A DNA stretch of 64,000 nucleotides from JAIQFL01 sp035295745. GTDB taxonomy: Bacteria > Acidobacteriota > Terriglobia > Bryobacterales > Bryobacteraceae. Positions within the stretch are counted from its first letter, which is position 1. Each line of letters opens with the position of its first letter. Under the pieces are notes generated by a model. It had not been told where the DNA came from. It made no database searches and saw only the letters and a program-made list of their open reading frames with translations. The translations under genes were made by a program, and so were the position numbers. This document shows, piece by piece, positions 53,434 to 62,359 of the stretch. The DNA lies in assembly GCA_035295745.1 (NCBI GenBank), contig DATGIL010000023.1, positions 62,001 through 126,000 on the forward strand. Direction: 5' to 3'.

Positions 53434-54615
53434 TTAATTCCAGTTTTCGTAGATCCCCGCGGCGCCCATTCCGCCGCCCACACACATTGTCACGATCCCG
53501 TATTTCGCGTTGCGCCGCTTCATCTCCTGCAGCAGACTCGCGGTCAACTTGGCCCCGGTGCAGCCTAGCGGATGCCCCAGCGCGATCGCGCCGCCATTGA
53601 CATTCACCTTGGCCATGTCGATGCCGAGGGTCTTGATCACCGCCAGAGACTGCGCGGCGAAGGCTTCATTCAACTCGAACAGGTCGATTTGGTCCAACGT
53701 CAGGCCCGCCAGCTTGAGCGCCTTCGGGACCGCGTACACCGGGCCGATCCCCATCTCTTCTGGCAGGCATCCGGAATATGCGTACGCCAACAGGCGCGCC
53801 ATCGGCTGGAGGCCCAATGCCTGTGCCCGCTCGAGGGACATCACCACTGACGCTGCTGCGCCGTCGGAAGTCTGCGACGAATTGCCCGCGGTCACCGTCC
53901 CTTTGGCGTGGAATGCCGGCTTGAGCTTGGCGAGAGCATCGAGCGACGTATCGGAACGCGGGCCCTCATCGATCTTGAACTCCACCTCGCTCGTTTTGAT
54001 CTTCGACTTGGCGTCCGGCACCGCAATCGTCACCGGCACCGGCACGATCTCGCGATCGAACTTGCCGGCCGCCTGTGCCGCGATCGCCTTCTGGTGGCTC
54101 GCCAGCGCAAAGCGGTCGGCCTCGTCGCGGCTGATGCCGTAGTGCTGCGCCACGCGCTCAGCGGTGAGCCCCATGGACAAGTACGAATCCGGATAATTCT
54201 CCATCAACCATGGATTGATGGAGATCTTGTTGCCGCCCATGGGCACGAACGACATCGACTCGGTACCGCCCGCGACAATCACCTCCGCGCCGCCGCTGCG
54301 GATCCGTTCCGACGCCAGCGCGATGGCCTGCAACCCCGAGGCGCAATATCGATTGATCGTCATGGCGGACGACTCGATCGGCATGCCGGCGCGCAATGAC
54401 GCGATCCGCGCCACATTCATTCCCTGCTCACCCTCCGGCATGGCGCATCCAATGATGACGTCATCTACCTCGTGGACATCCAGATTCGGCACCCGTGCCA
54501 ATGCGCCCTTAATGGCGATGGCTCCCAAATCATCCGGCCGCGTGGCTCGCAAACTGCCCTTCGGCGCCTTGCCGACTGCTGTCCGAACTGAACTAACGAT
54601 GACTGCGTCTTTCAT
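53434..54615 (-). CDS. fadA: 3-ketoacyl-CoA thiolase
   Basis: 393 residues. It cleaves 3-ketoacyl-CoA to acetyl-CoA and a shortened acyl-CoA, the last step of beta-oxidation. The nucleophilic Cys is in NRYCASGLQAIALA. The other catalytic motifs are NVNGGAIALGHPLGCTGAK (His and Cys region) and TMCVGGGMGAAGIYE (the second Cys). NEAFAAQSLAV is also typical. ATG 54615 is preferred, with GGGGAAT about 7 bases upstream; a start 4 codons earlier is possible. The unusual 217-base gap to fadN carries the GC-rich repeat; it ends 13 bases before fadE. Confidence 0.95.
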   Translation of the reverse strand: MKDAVIVSSVRTAVGKAPKGSLRATRPDDLGAIAIKGALARVPNLDVHEVDDVIIGCAMPEGEQGMNVARIASLRAGMPIESSAMTINRYCASGLQAIALASERIRSGGAEVIVAGGTESMSFVPMGGNKISINPWLMENYPDSYLSMGLTAERVAQHYGISRDEADRFALASHQKAIAAQAAGKFDREIVPVPVTIAVPDAKSKIKTSEVEFKIDEGPRSDTSLDALAKLKPAFHAKGTVTAGNSSQTSDGAAASVVMSLERAQALGLQPMARLLAYAYSGCLPEEMGIGPVYAVPKALKLAGLTLDQIDLFELNEAFAAQSLAVIKTLGIDMAKVNVNGGAIALGHPLGCTGAKLTASLLQEMKRRNAKYGIVTMCVGGGMGAAGIYENWN

Positions 54616-54630
54616 ATGATTCCCCAAAAA

Positions 54631-54832
54631 GGGGCCAGGGGTCAGGGGCCGGGGGCCAGGGATTAGTCACGCCGGCTAATCCTTACCCGCAACCCTTCAC
54701 TCCCAACCCGCACCGCGTTTCTTTCTCCCCGAGGCGTGAGCACCTCGGATCTTCCCTGGCCCCTGACCCCCGGCCCCTGGCCCCTGGCCCCCTGGCCCCT
54801 GGCCCCCTGGCCCCTGGCCCCCGGCCCCTGCC
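54631..54832. repeat. GC-rich GGGGCCAGGGG inverted/tandem array between fadN and fadA
   Basis: The left arm (54631-54661) is built of GGGGCCAGGGG, GTCAGGGGCC and GGGGGCCAGGG units. The right arm (54754-54832) consists of many CCCCTGGCC units in tandem, the complement of the left arm in permuted order. The 92 bases between contain two further hairpins, GGATTAG/CTAATCC (54660-54682) and CCGAGG/CCTCGG (54729-54748). In the fad mRNA the left arm is followed by UUUUU then the fadA ribosome binding site, so a long stem ending in a U run could attenuate or terminate transcription. Confidence 0.8.
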
Positions 54833-57271
54833 CTAGTTTCTTAGCGGTTTGCCCGTCTTTAGCGTGAATGCGATTCGCTCCTGCGTCTTCTTTTGGCCGC
54901 AGAGCGCCAGGAACGCCTCGCGCTCCAGATCCAACAGGTACTGCTCACTTACGAGAACCCCCGGCGTCACATTTCCGCCGCACATCACGTGCGCCACATG
55001 ATTCGCCACCTTCACGTCGTGATCGCTGATGAACTCACCCTGGCGCATCATGTGCACCCCCAGTTTCATCGTGGCCAGCAGATTCTGTCCCGGCGCCGGA
55101 ATGTCGGTGCGCGGGGCAGGAGGCGCATATCCGGCATGCGCCAGATCGCGCGCCAGGTCACGCGCATCCGTGAGCAGCCGCTCGCGATTCATGGTGATGC
55201 CATCGCTCGGCGAAAGGAATCCCAGCCGCCGCGCCTCCACCGCCGACGCGGAAACCTTCGCCATCGCGACGGTCTCGAGGTTTCGCCGCAGCGATTCCAG
55301 CAGTTCCACCGACTCGCTGCGGCCGCCCTCGCGCACCGCCGCCGCCGCATCCACCGCGCGCAGCGTCATCTCCTTGCAACCGCCGCCGCCCGGCAGAAGC
55401 CCTACGCCCGTCTCCACCAGTCCGATGTACGTCTCGGCATGCGGCTGACGCCGCGCCGCATGCATCGCCATCTCACAGCCACCGCCGAAACAGAAGCCGA
55501 AAGGCGCCACCACTACCGGACGCGGGCAGAACTTGATCGCCGCCGTCATTCCCTGGAATGCTCGAATCGCGTAGTCGATATCGTCCCACTCCTCGTCCTG
55601 AATGCTGAGCAGCAGTTGCATCAGATTGGCGCCCACCGAGAAATTGTCGGCGTCGCCCGAGATCACGAAGGCCGAGAAATTGCGAACCGCGTCGCTCTCC
55701 GGCAGCAGCGTCTGCGTCACCAGCCGGACGATGTCTTCCCCGATCGCGCTCTTCTTCGAGTGAAGTTCCAGACACGCCACGCCCTCGCCCAGATCGATCA
55801 GCGAAGCGCCCGGATTCTGCCGCACCACTCCGTTCGACGCCTTAAAATCGGCAATACGCGCGATCCCTTCCGCGTGTGCGATCGGCTGGTACGTGCTGCT
55901 TGCGAGGTTGAAGCACTCCCGCCCGTGATTCTGGTACCAAGACTCGCCACCGGCCGCCAACAGCGCCTCCACATGCGCGCTCGCCGGTTCGCCCGCCGCC
56001 TTCATGCGGTCGACGGTACGCCGCACACCGGCCGCATCCCAAAGCTGGAACGGCCCCATTTCCCAATTGAAGCCCGCCCGCATCGCACGATCCACGCTGT
56101 CGGGCTCGTCCGCGATCTCGAGCAGGCAGTTCGCCGCGTAATTCCAAAGTCCGCTCAACAGCCTCCAGTGGAAGCGCGCCGCATTGTCCTTGCGCGCATC
56201 GCCCGCCAGAAGCTGTGTCAGCCGGTCCGACAACTGCTCGGCGTTCTTGGCCATCTCGAGGACGGCCAGCTTGGGCTTCTGTGCCGGCCGGTACTCGAGC
56301 GTTTTCCAGTCCAGCACCAGGCGGACTTCCTTGCCTTCGCTGTCCTTCTCCTTCTTGTAAAAGCCCTGCTTCGTTTTGTCGCCGAGCCAGCGCCGCTCCA
56401 GCATCGTCTGGATGAACGGAGGCAGACTCATCTGCTCCTCCGCACCGGCGTGCGACCGCGGAAAATTCTGCGCCACGTGCACCAGCACATCCAGCCCCAC
56501 CAGATCGGCGAGACGGAAGGTGCCGGTTCGCGGCCAGCCGATCGCCGTACCCGTAAGCGAGTCTACGTCCTCGATGGTCAGATCTTCCGCCTGCATCAGT
56601 CGGACCGCTTCCAGCATGATGAAGACACCGATTCGGTTGGCGATGAAGTTCGGCGTATCGCGCGCGAAGACCACCTCTTTGCCCAACCGCAAATCGGTGA
56701 AGTGCGCCACCGCGTCCACCGCCTCAGGATCGGTCTCCGGAGTCGTGATGATCTCGGCCAGCCGCATGTAACGCGGCGGATTGAAGAAGTGCGTCCCAAA
56801 GCACCGGCGCCGGAGCTGCTCGGGCAGACTCTGCGCAATCGAGGCAATCGAAAGGCCGCTCGTATTCGTCGTTAGAATCACATCCGGCCTGAGATGCGGT
56901 GCAATCTTTTCGATCAGCGACTTTTTGATTGCCAGATTCTCGGTCACCGCCTCGATGACCCAGGTGCAATCTCGCAGCAGCGCCAGATCTTCATTGAAAT
57001 TGCCAGTCCGGATCCGGGACGCGAACGACGGGTCATAAAACGCCGCCGGCTTGGACTTCTTTAACGCTTCCAGAGCCAGTGCCGCCGGATGGGGCGGCCG
57101 TTCCGCTGGAATGTCCAACAACGCGACCTGCAATCCGGCGTTGGCCAGATGAGCCGCAATTCGCGAACCCATGGTGCCGGCGCCCAAAACTGCCACCTTT
57201 TGAATCAGAATCGACGCCGCACCTGGAGAGGACGTTCCCGCTCCGGACGGTTTCGCTGCTTCGGCGATCAT
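54833..57271 (-). CDS. fadN: 3-hydroxyacyl-CoA dehydrogenase/enoyl-CoA hydratase (FadN-type)
   Basis: 812 residues. It hydrates enoyl-CoA and then oxidises 3-hydroxyacyl-CoA. Domains run 3HCDH first, hydratase second, opposite to E. coli FadB. The Rossmann motif is VAVLGAGTMGSRIAAHLANAG (about 26-46); the dehydrogenase signature FGTHFFNPPRYMRLAEII and DTPNFIANRIG follow; two C-terminal 3HCDH domains run to about 450. The hydratase (about 470-700) has FVISGDADNFSVGANLMQL and ETGVGLLPGGGGCKEM. This order and size match Bacillus FadN. Its ATG overlaps the TetR stop (ATGA); fadA is next, beyond the GC-rich array. Confidence 0.92.
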   Translation of the reverse strand: MIAEAAKPSGAGTSSPGAASILIQKVAVLGAGTMGSRIAAHLANAGLQVALLDIPAERPPHPAALALEALKKSKPAAFYDPSFASRIRTGNFNEDLALLRDCTWVIEAVTENLAIKKSLIEKIAPHLRPDVILTTNTSGLSIASIAQSLPEQLRRRCFGTHFFNPPRYMRLAEIITTPETDPEAVDAVAHFTDLRLGKEVVFARDTPNFIANRIGVFIMLEAVRLMQAEDLTIEDVDSLTGTAIGWPRTGTFRLADLVGLDVLVHVAQNFPRSHAGAEEQMSLPPFIQTMLERRWLGDKTKQGFYKKEKDSEGKEVRLVLDWKTLEYRPAQKPKLAVLEMAKNAEQLSDRLTQLLAGDARKDNAARFHWRLLSGLWNYAANCLLEIADEPDSVDRAMRAGFNWEMGPFQLWDAAGVRRTVDRMKAAGEPASAHVEALLAAGGESWYQNHGRECFNLASSTYQPIAHAEGIARIADFKASNGVVRQNPGASLIDLGEGVACLELHSKKSAIGEDIVRLVTQTLLPESDAVRNFSAFVISGDADNFSVGANLMQLLLSIQDEEWDDIDYAIRAFQGMTAAIKFCPRPVVVAPFGFCFGGGCEMAMHAARRQPHAETYIGLVETGVGLLPGGGGCKEMTLRAVDAAAAVREGGRSESVELLESLRRNLETVAMAKVSASAVEARRLGFLSPSDGITMNRERLLTDARDLARDLAHAGYAPPAPRTDIPAPGQNLLATMKLGVHMMRQGEFISDHDVKVANHVAHVMCGGNVTPGVLVSEQYLLDLEREAFLALCGQKKTQERIAFTLKTGKPLRN

Positions 57272-57945
57272 GCCATTGTCTCCTGTTTCGAAACTTTTGC
57301 GTTTACGCGCGACCGTTTGCGATTCACCAGCCCCTGAGTTAACGTGCGGGCAAACTGGGTCGCAATCTCTTCCGCGGAAAGGGCTCCATCCGCTTCATAC
57401 CACATACAGATCCAGTTCAGCGCACCGGCAATCGAAAATGCCGCAATCTTGGGGTCGCAGGGTGTAATCGACCCATCATCGATTCCTTCTTGTATGAAAC
57501 TTCGCAATCGGCGATCGATCTTCCGCTTGTAACTCCGCACCTCCGACAGTGCATCCTCCGACAAATCGCCCTGATCGAGCCGCATCACACATCGTCCGAA
57601 GTTCACCGTCATGACATTCGCATACGAATAGATGAATGCCTCGACCTTTTCCAGTCCCGTTCCGCAGTGATCCGCGATATCGTTGAGAATCTCTTCGATC
57701 AGTCCAGTGCCCAGACGATAACACTCCAGCAGGATCTCCTCTTTATTGCGAAAGTAATGGTAAAGCGCGGGCTTGGTGATGTTCAGCCGTTCGGCGACAT
57801 CGTTCAGAGAGGTCCGTCCGTAGCTCTTTTCCAGGAAAAGTTGGGCGGCCGTCTGGAGTACCGCCTCACGCTTGGTTTCCGGGTCGCGGCGCCGGCTGGC
57901 AAATGCTTTCCAGTGCGATTGCGGGAGGGCTGCGTCTTTGGACAT
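57268..57945 (-). CDS. TetR-family regulator of the fatty-acid cluster
   Basis: 225 residues from ATG 57945. The helix-turn-helix (about 30-75) is visible: AVLQTAAQLFLEKSYGRTSL, then DVAERLNITKPALYHYFRNK. The rest (about 80-215) should bind a ligand, as in FadR/PsrA-like regulators that sense acyl-CoA. It leads the fadN-fadA-fadE operon, overlapping fadN by 4 bases, and is divergent from an acyl-CoA synthetase. It probably represses both transcripts via the palindrome at 57994-58009 and is released by acyl-CoA. The open frame goes on to 58188, but those residues would cover the operator and have no domain. Ligand and targets are inferred. Confidence 0.9.
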   Translation of the reverse strand: MSKDAALPQSHWKAFASRRRDPETKREAVLQTAAQLFLEKSYGRTSLNDVAERLNITKPALYHYFRNKEEILLECYRLGTGLIEEILNDIADHCGTGLEKVEAFIYSYANVMTVNFGRCVMRLDQGDLSEDALSEVRSYKRKIDRRLRSFIQEGIDDGSITPCDPKIAAFSIAGALNWICMWYEADGALSAEEIATQFARTLTQGLVNRKRSRVNAKVSKQETMA

Positions 57946-57966
57946 GGACGGAGTAGAGCAGCACGG

Positions 57967-57996
57967 TTGACACGCGGTGCTGGTACCTGATATCTT
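57967..57996 (+). promoter_or_regulatory. Predicted promoter of the acyl-CoA synthetase gene
   Basis: TTGACA (57967-57972) and TATCTT (57991-57996) are separated by 18 bases on the + strand. It would drive the synthetase at 58178. On the minus strand TTGCGT and TAAGAT are separated by 17 bases over the same palindrome and may serve the TetR-fad operon. The -10 box overlaps the palindromic operator. Confidence 0.55.
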
Positions 57997-58009
57997 ACCC
58001 ACGGGTAAG
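57994..58009. promoter_or_regulatory. Predicted TetR operator (perfect 16-bp palindrome)
   Basis: CTTACCC-AC-GGGTAAG is a perfect inverted repeat in the divergent region between the TetR gene and the acyl-CoA synthetase. It overlaps the + strand -10 box and lies in the spacer of the candidate minus strand promoter, a position that would let one dimer block both. TetR binding is inferred from placement and symmetry. Confidence 0.65.
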
Positions 58010-58177
58010 TAAAAACGCAAGAGGCTGACCCTGCGGAAGTTTGCAACAGGCTTCGGTCCGGAAGAGACGCTCTCGCCTGTCCGCCGCGCCCCGCGGCGGC
58101 TGACATGCCGCTCACGCTCCGGCCCTACCGCCTGATCTGCTGAATTCCGTAAATCGCGCGCAATATCGGGAGAACTG

Positions 58178-59911
58178 ATGATGCGCATCTCGGACGAAGA
58201 TCTTCCTTTACAGTGTGCTTACCGCTGGGAACGAAAGCGCGCCGGCCACATCTTCCTGACTCAACCGTTCGATGGCGGGAAGATCCGCGACTGGACGTGG
58301 TCGCAGGCAATGGACGAAGTGCGCCGCATGGCGGCCCACCTCAAGGCGCAAAACTGGGAGCCCGGCAGCCGCATCGCGATCCTCTCGCGAAACTGCGCCT
58401 GGTGGATCATGGCCGACCTCGCCATCTGGATGGCGGGGTACGTCTCGGTTCCCATCTATCCTTCCTTAAAAGCTCATACCGTGCGCCAGATTCTGGAGCA
58501 CAGCGAAGCCAAGGCGTGCTTCGTAGGCGCTGCCGACGAAGACGAATCGCCATCTCACGGCATCCCTTCCACCGTCCTCCAAATCGGATTTCCCACGGCG
58601 CCGGATGGCGAATACACCGATTGGGACGCCTTGATCAAGACTTGCGAGCCGATGATGGACTCCCCCACATACCCGGCGAAGCAGTTGGCCACGATCATCT
58701 ATACATCGGGCACGACTGGTACGCCCAAGGGTGTGATGCACCACTTCGAAGCCCTGGCGTTCGATGCAAAAGTCTGCGCTGAAGTGTTTAGGATGACCAC
58801 ACGCCAGCGAATCCTCTCCTATCTTCCGCTGGCGCATGTGGTCGAACGCATCGGTGTGGAGGTAATTACACTCTTTCTCGGCTCGCGCATCTTCTTCACT
58901 GAAGGCTTGCCGACGTTCCTCATCGATCTGCAGCGTGCACGGCCCACTCTGTTTCTCTCCGTGCCTCGTCTGCTTCTGAAATTCCAACAGGGCGTCTACA
59001 CTAAGATCCCCAAAGAGAAACTCGATTCGCTGATGAGTTTTCCCGTCGTGAAAACCATCGTCAAGAGGCGAATACTCCGGCAACTCGGATTGAGCAGCGT
59101 TCGCATCGCTGCTTGCGGCGCAGCACCCCTCCCCGTGGACATATTGCTTTGGTACCGCAATCTGGGCCTCGACTTGGCGGAGGGCTACGGCATGACCGAA
59201 ACCTGGGTCACGCATCTTCCCGCGCCCGGAAGCGTTCGTCCCGGCTATGTGGGTGCACCCCTGCCTGGCGTAGAGCAGAAACTTGTCGAGAATGGCGAGC
59301 TACTGATCCGCAGCCCGATGAACATGCTGGGCTATTATAAGGACCCGCAGGGAACGCAGAACGCCTTTACCAGCGACGGCTTCTTCCGGACCGGCGATTT
59401 GGCATCAATCGATTCGGATGGGCAACTTAAACTCGTCGGACGAGTCAAGGAGCAGTTCAAGACCAGCAAGGGCAAATACGTCGCGCCGGCGCCCATTGAA
59501 GGCCGCCTGGTGACCCATCCCGCCATCGAAGCGGGCTGCCTGATGGGTGCAGGTCTGCCGAGTCCGTTCGCCGTGATTCTCCTCTCCGAAAAAGCGCGTG
59601 CCGACTGCATCGATCCGTCGGCCAGGCAGCGCCTGGAGGAGTCCCTGAAGGAGCAGATGGAGCGCCTCAACGAGCAGTTGGATCCGCATGAGCGCGTTAA
59701 GTTCCTGGCGATTGCGGACGGCCCCTGGACCGTCGGAAACGGCATGGTTACTCCAACGCTCAAAATCAAACGCACGATCCTGGAAGCTCGCTACCAGGCG
59801 TTCATCGACGACTGGCGCAATCGCGACAGCGCGATCGTGTGGGAGACGGAACCAGGCGCACCCCTCGGCGGCTCCGTCGCGATGGAGTCGCAAGCCCAGC
59901 CGCGCGAGTGA
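58178..59911 (+). CDS. Long-chain acyl-CoA synthetase (AMP-forming)
   Basis: 577 residues. It activates fatty acids to acyl-CoA with ATP, feeding the divergent beta-oxidation operon. The adenylation motifs are IIYTSGTTGTPKGVMHH (P-loop), YGMTETWVTHLP and FFRTGDLASIDSDGQL, with the Lys-containing end segment VTPTLKIKRTILEARYQ. The size and the wording of motifs match long-chain ligases of the FadD/AMP-binding group. ATG 58178 or 58181 both follow GGGAGA. The promoter is predicted at 57967-57996 with the operator over its -10 box, so it is probably co-regulated with fadN-fadA-fadE. Confidence 0.93.
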   Translation: MMRISDEDLPLQCAYRWERKRAGHIFLTQPFDGGKIRDWTWSQAMDEVRRMAAHLKAQNWEPGSRIAILSRNCAWWIMADLAIWMAGYVSVPIYPSLKAHTVRQILEHSEAKACFVGAADEDESPSHGIPSTVLQIGFPTAPDGEYTDWDALIKTCEPMMDSPTYPAKQLATIIYTSGTTGTPKGVMHHFEALAFDAKVCAEVFRMTTRQRILSYLPLAHVVERIGVEVITLFLGSRIFFTEGLPTFLIDLQRARPTLFLSVPRLLLKFQQGVYTKIPKEKLDSLMSFPVVKTIVKRRILRQLGLSSVRIAACGAAPLPVDILLWYRNLGLDLAEGYGMTETWVTHLPAPGSVRPGYVGAPLPGVEQKLVENGELLIRSPMNMLGYYKDPQGTQNAFTSDGFFRTGDLASIDSDGQLKLVGRVKEQFKTSKGKYVAPAPIEGRLVTHPAIEAGCLMGAGLPSPFAVILLSEKARADCIDPSARQRLEESLKEQMERLNEQLDPHERVKFLAIADGPWTVGNGMVTPTLKIKRTILEARYQAFIDDWRNRDSAIVWETEPGAPLGGSVAMESQAQPRE

Positions 59912-59929
59912 GTACGTCGCATTGTGCTG

Positions 59930-59982
59930 GTGGCGCAAACAGTCTTTTTGCCACGCGTCGAGGCTCATCTCGACGCTTTTCG
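59930..59982 (+). repeat. Dispersed two-hairpin intergenic repeat, copy E
   Basis: Starts GTGGCGC. First stem GCAAA/TTTGC with a larger loop; second stem GCGTCGAGG-CTCA-TCTCGACGC (one G-T pair), then TTTTCGGGC. It starts 18 bases after the synthetase stop, in the 166-base gap before the NACHT gene. Confidence 0.85.
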
Positions 59983-60077
59983 GGCGTCCACAGAGTCCAA
60001 ACCTGGTGCTACCCGAGTAGTCTCAGACTAACTTCTCACTCTCTATTCCGCGATACGATGATTTCACGGAGTGAGCT

Positions 60078-61121
60078 TTGGCGAATTCCCGTGACATCCC
60101 CACCGTATTCATCTCCTCTACTTCTGAGGATTTGAAGCCATACCGTCAGGCCGCCCGCGATGCCGCCGTCTCGGCCCGATTCCATCCCGAGATGATGGAG
60201 TATTTCCTGGCAACCGGTCAGCACCCACCTCTTGCTGCCTGTATGGCGAAGGTGGCAGAGGCCGACGTGGTCGTCGTGATCGTGGCGCATCGATATGGCT
60301 GGGTGCCCGACGAGGCTGACCCCAAGAGCATCACCTGGCTCGAATGTTTGGAAGGCAGGCGGCTTGGCAAGGAGGTGTTGGCATTTCTGGTGGAGATGGA
60401 TTACGACTGGCCGGTGCAGTGGAAGGAGTCTTACCGGGTCACGGACGCCCTCGAAAGCGGCACATTCACACCGCACCTGGCAGAGGAGGTTCAACGTAAC
60501 CTCGCCAGGTTGAGGGAGTTCAAAGCATGGCTCAATAGCGGCGGCATCCGTGCGACATTCACCGGCCCGGAAGACCTTCGCGGCAGAGTCGAGTCGGCCC
60601 TGCGCGGCTGGCGTGACCGTCACACCGAATTCAGCGCCCCACCACCGCGTCAAGGCCACAATAATCCCAGCACCTATCTTGCATATCTGCGGGAACAGAC
60701 TGCCTGGATCGATATCCGCGGCTTGCAGGTCGGGGCAGGGAAGGCATATCGCTTTCCGATCCACGAGTTGTACATCCCCCTGACCACCACTTCCGGCGAT
60801 TTCCGCAAGGCGGTAGCTCTCGAAGATGCGCTGACCCACCCGCGGCTCGTGATTGTTGGCGATCCCGGTGCCGGGAAAACGACGTTTCTGCGACACCTGG
60901 CATATCTGTTGACATTCGCGATCCAGGATGCCAAGACGGAGTCGCTGCTTTTCCCTATCCTCATCCGGATCTCGGAATTAGTCGAGCACATTCAGGTCTG
61001 TCACAGGCAGCCGCAAAGGCCGTCCACGGAGGATTCTCCCGCTTGGCTGATCGATTTTCTGAATGCGCAAAACCGTGAGCAGAATTGGGCCTTCATGAGG
61101 AATTCTTCGTTGAGAAACTGA
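60078..61121 (+). pseudogene. DUF4062-NACHT protein, N-terminal part (frameshifted)
   Basis: 347 residues before a frameshift. The N-terminus (TVFISSTSEDLKPYRQAARD; VVVVIVAHRYGWVP) is DUF4062, a TIR-like fold domain found on STAND NTPases. A NACHT NTPase begins at about 235, with Walker A VIVGDPGAGKTTFLRHL at about 260. The TTG start is preceded by GGAG about 6 bases upstream. The frame ends at 61121 (AFMRNSSLRN). The next frame continues the NTPase (GLHEEFFVEKLRSGSC) from about 61086. Near 61090 the run TTGGGCC reads like a lost G. If translated alone the product would have the ATP loop but lack Walker B. Confidence 0.7.
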
Positions 61122-62359
61122 GGAGCGGCTCCTGCGCGGTTCTGCTCGACGGGCTCGATGAGGCTCCCGGCAAGGCGGAGCGCGATTCCATATCGAACTT
61201 ATTCGAGAAAGCGACGCACGCCTACAGCGCATGCCGATTCGTGGTGACCACACGCCCCCGGTCGTTCGAAGGGCTTGCGGGCTTTACAACGGTGCAGATC
61301 GAACCCTTGGAACAGCAGGCCGTGGACACGTTCCTGGAGCAATGGTCCAAAGCGCTCTTTCCGGAGAGCGTTGCTTCGGCGAAGAAGCACTTCGCCGAGC
61401 TGAATGAGGCCCTCCGCGCCCGCGTCGAGATCCGCCGCATGGCGCGGAATCCCGTGATGCTGACCGCGTTGGCCGTGGTCCACTGGAACGAGCGGAGCCT
61501 GCCCGAACAGCGCGCCGATCTTTATGAATCGATACTCAGATGGCTGGCCCGCACTCGTGAGAAGCGTCCCGGGAGACTGCCCGCCGAACGCTGCCTGGCC
61601 ACGTTGCAGCATCTCGCACTTGCCATGCACAAACACCCGAAAGGCCGCCAGGTGCAGGTGGAAAAAGGGTGGGTTGCCGATGTGCTCGCGCCGCTGTTCC
61701 CGGATCGTTCTGCCGCGCTGCACTTCGTGGAGCAGGAGGAAATGGATAGCGGCATCATCACCAGCCGCGGGCCGGAACTCCGTTTCTGGCATCTGACCTT
61801 TCAGGAGTATCTCGCAGCCCGCGAGATTGCGGGGTTCGCAGACGCCGATCAACATCAGCTTCTCCTGAAGAAGGAGAAGATCTACAATCCCGAATGGGGT
61901 GAAGTGGCCGTGTTGCTCGCCGGTGTGCTGGTGCGGCAAGGACACGCCAAGGTGGATGCGCTGCTCAGTGCAATACTCGATGAGGTTGGCCCGACGCCTT
62001 CGCTCGCGAACGAGGCTCGTTGTGCCGGGCTTCTGGGCGCAATCGTTCGCGACCTGACGGCGCTGGACTATCGGCCAGCAGACCGGCGCTATCGGAAGGT
62101 AATGGACGCCGTGCTGGGAATCTTCGACTCGCCACAGGCGACGGAGATCGGACTCCAAATGCGAGTTGAAGCGGCCCGAGCGTTAGGACAGGCTGGCGAC
62201 CCGCGGCTCAATGAATATAGTTGGGTGACGATAGAGTCCGAAGAGGTGTCTACAGGGGACGGGAATCAGGTGGAGACGTTGGGCGCCTTCCCAAATCGAG
62301 CGGTACCCAGTAACCGTGTCTCAATACCGGAAATTCATGGATGGCGACGGATATATTGA
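61085..62359 (+). pseudogene. NACHT NTPase, central part (frameshifted)
   Basis: Continues the NTPase of the upstream frame: EEFFVEKLRSGSCAVLLDGLDEAP holds Walker B, then FVVTTRPRSFEGLAGFTTV and the winged-helix-like segment (PVMLTALAVVHWNERSLPEQ), then helical repeats (about 190-380, LRFWHLTFQEYLAAREIAG; VAVLLAGVLVRQGHAKVDAL). The last 50 residues begin a formylglycine-generating enzyme (FGE) domain (NEYSWVTIESEEVSTG) but leave its frame by about 62285. The ATPase motifs are complete only when joined to the upstream frame. There is no independent ribosome binding site. Confidence 0.7.

Noticed and set aside
54754..54832. Tandem CCCCTGGCC units as a CRISPR array
   Set aside because: Units are only 8-10 bases, have no unique spacers and no cas genes are near; it is a simple GC-rich repeat.
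54893..56875. A 660-codon open frame on the + strand
   Set aside because: It lies wholly antisense to fadN, which has clear motifs; its Arg/His-rich sequence is typical of high-GC shadow frames.
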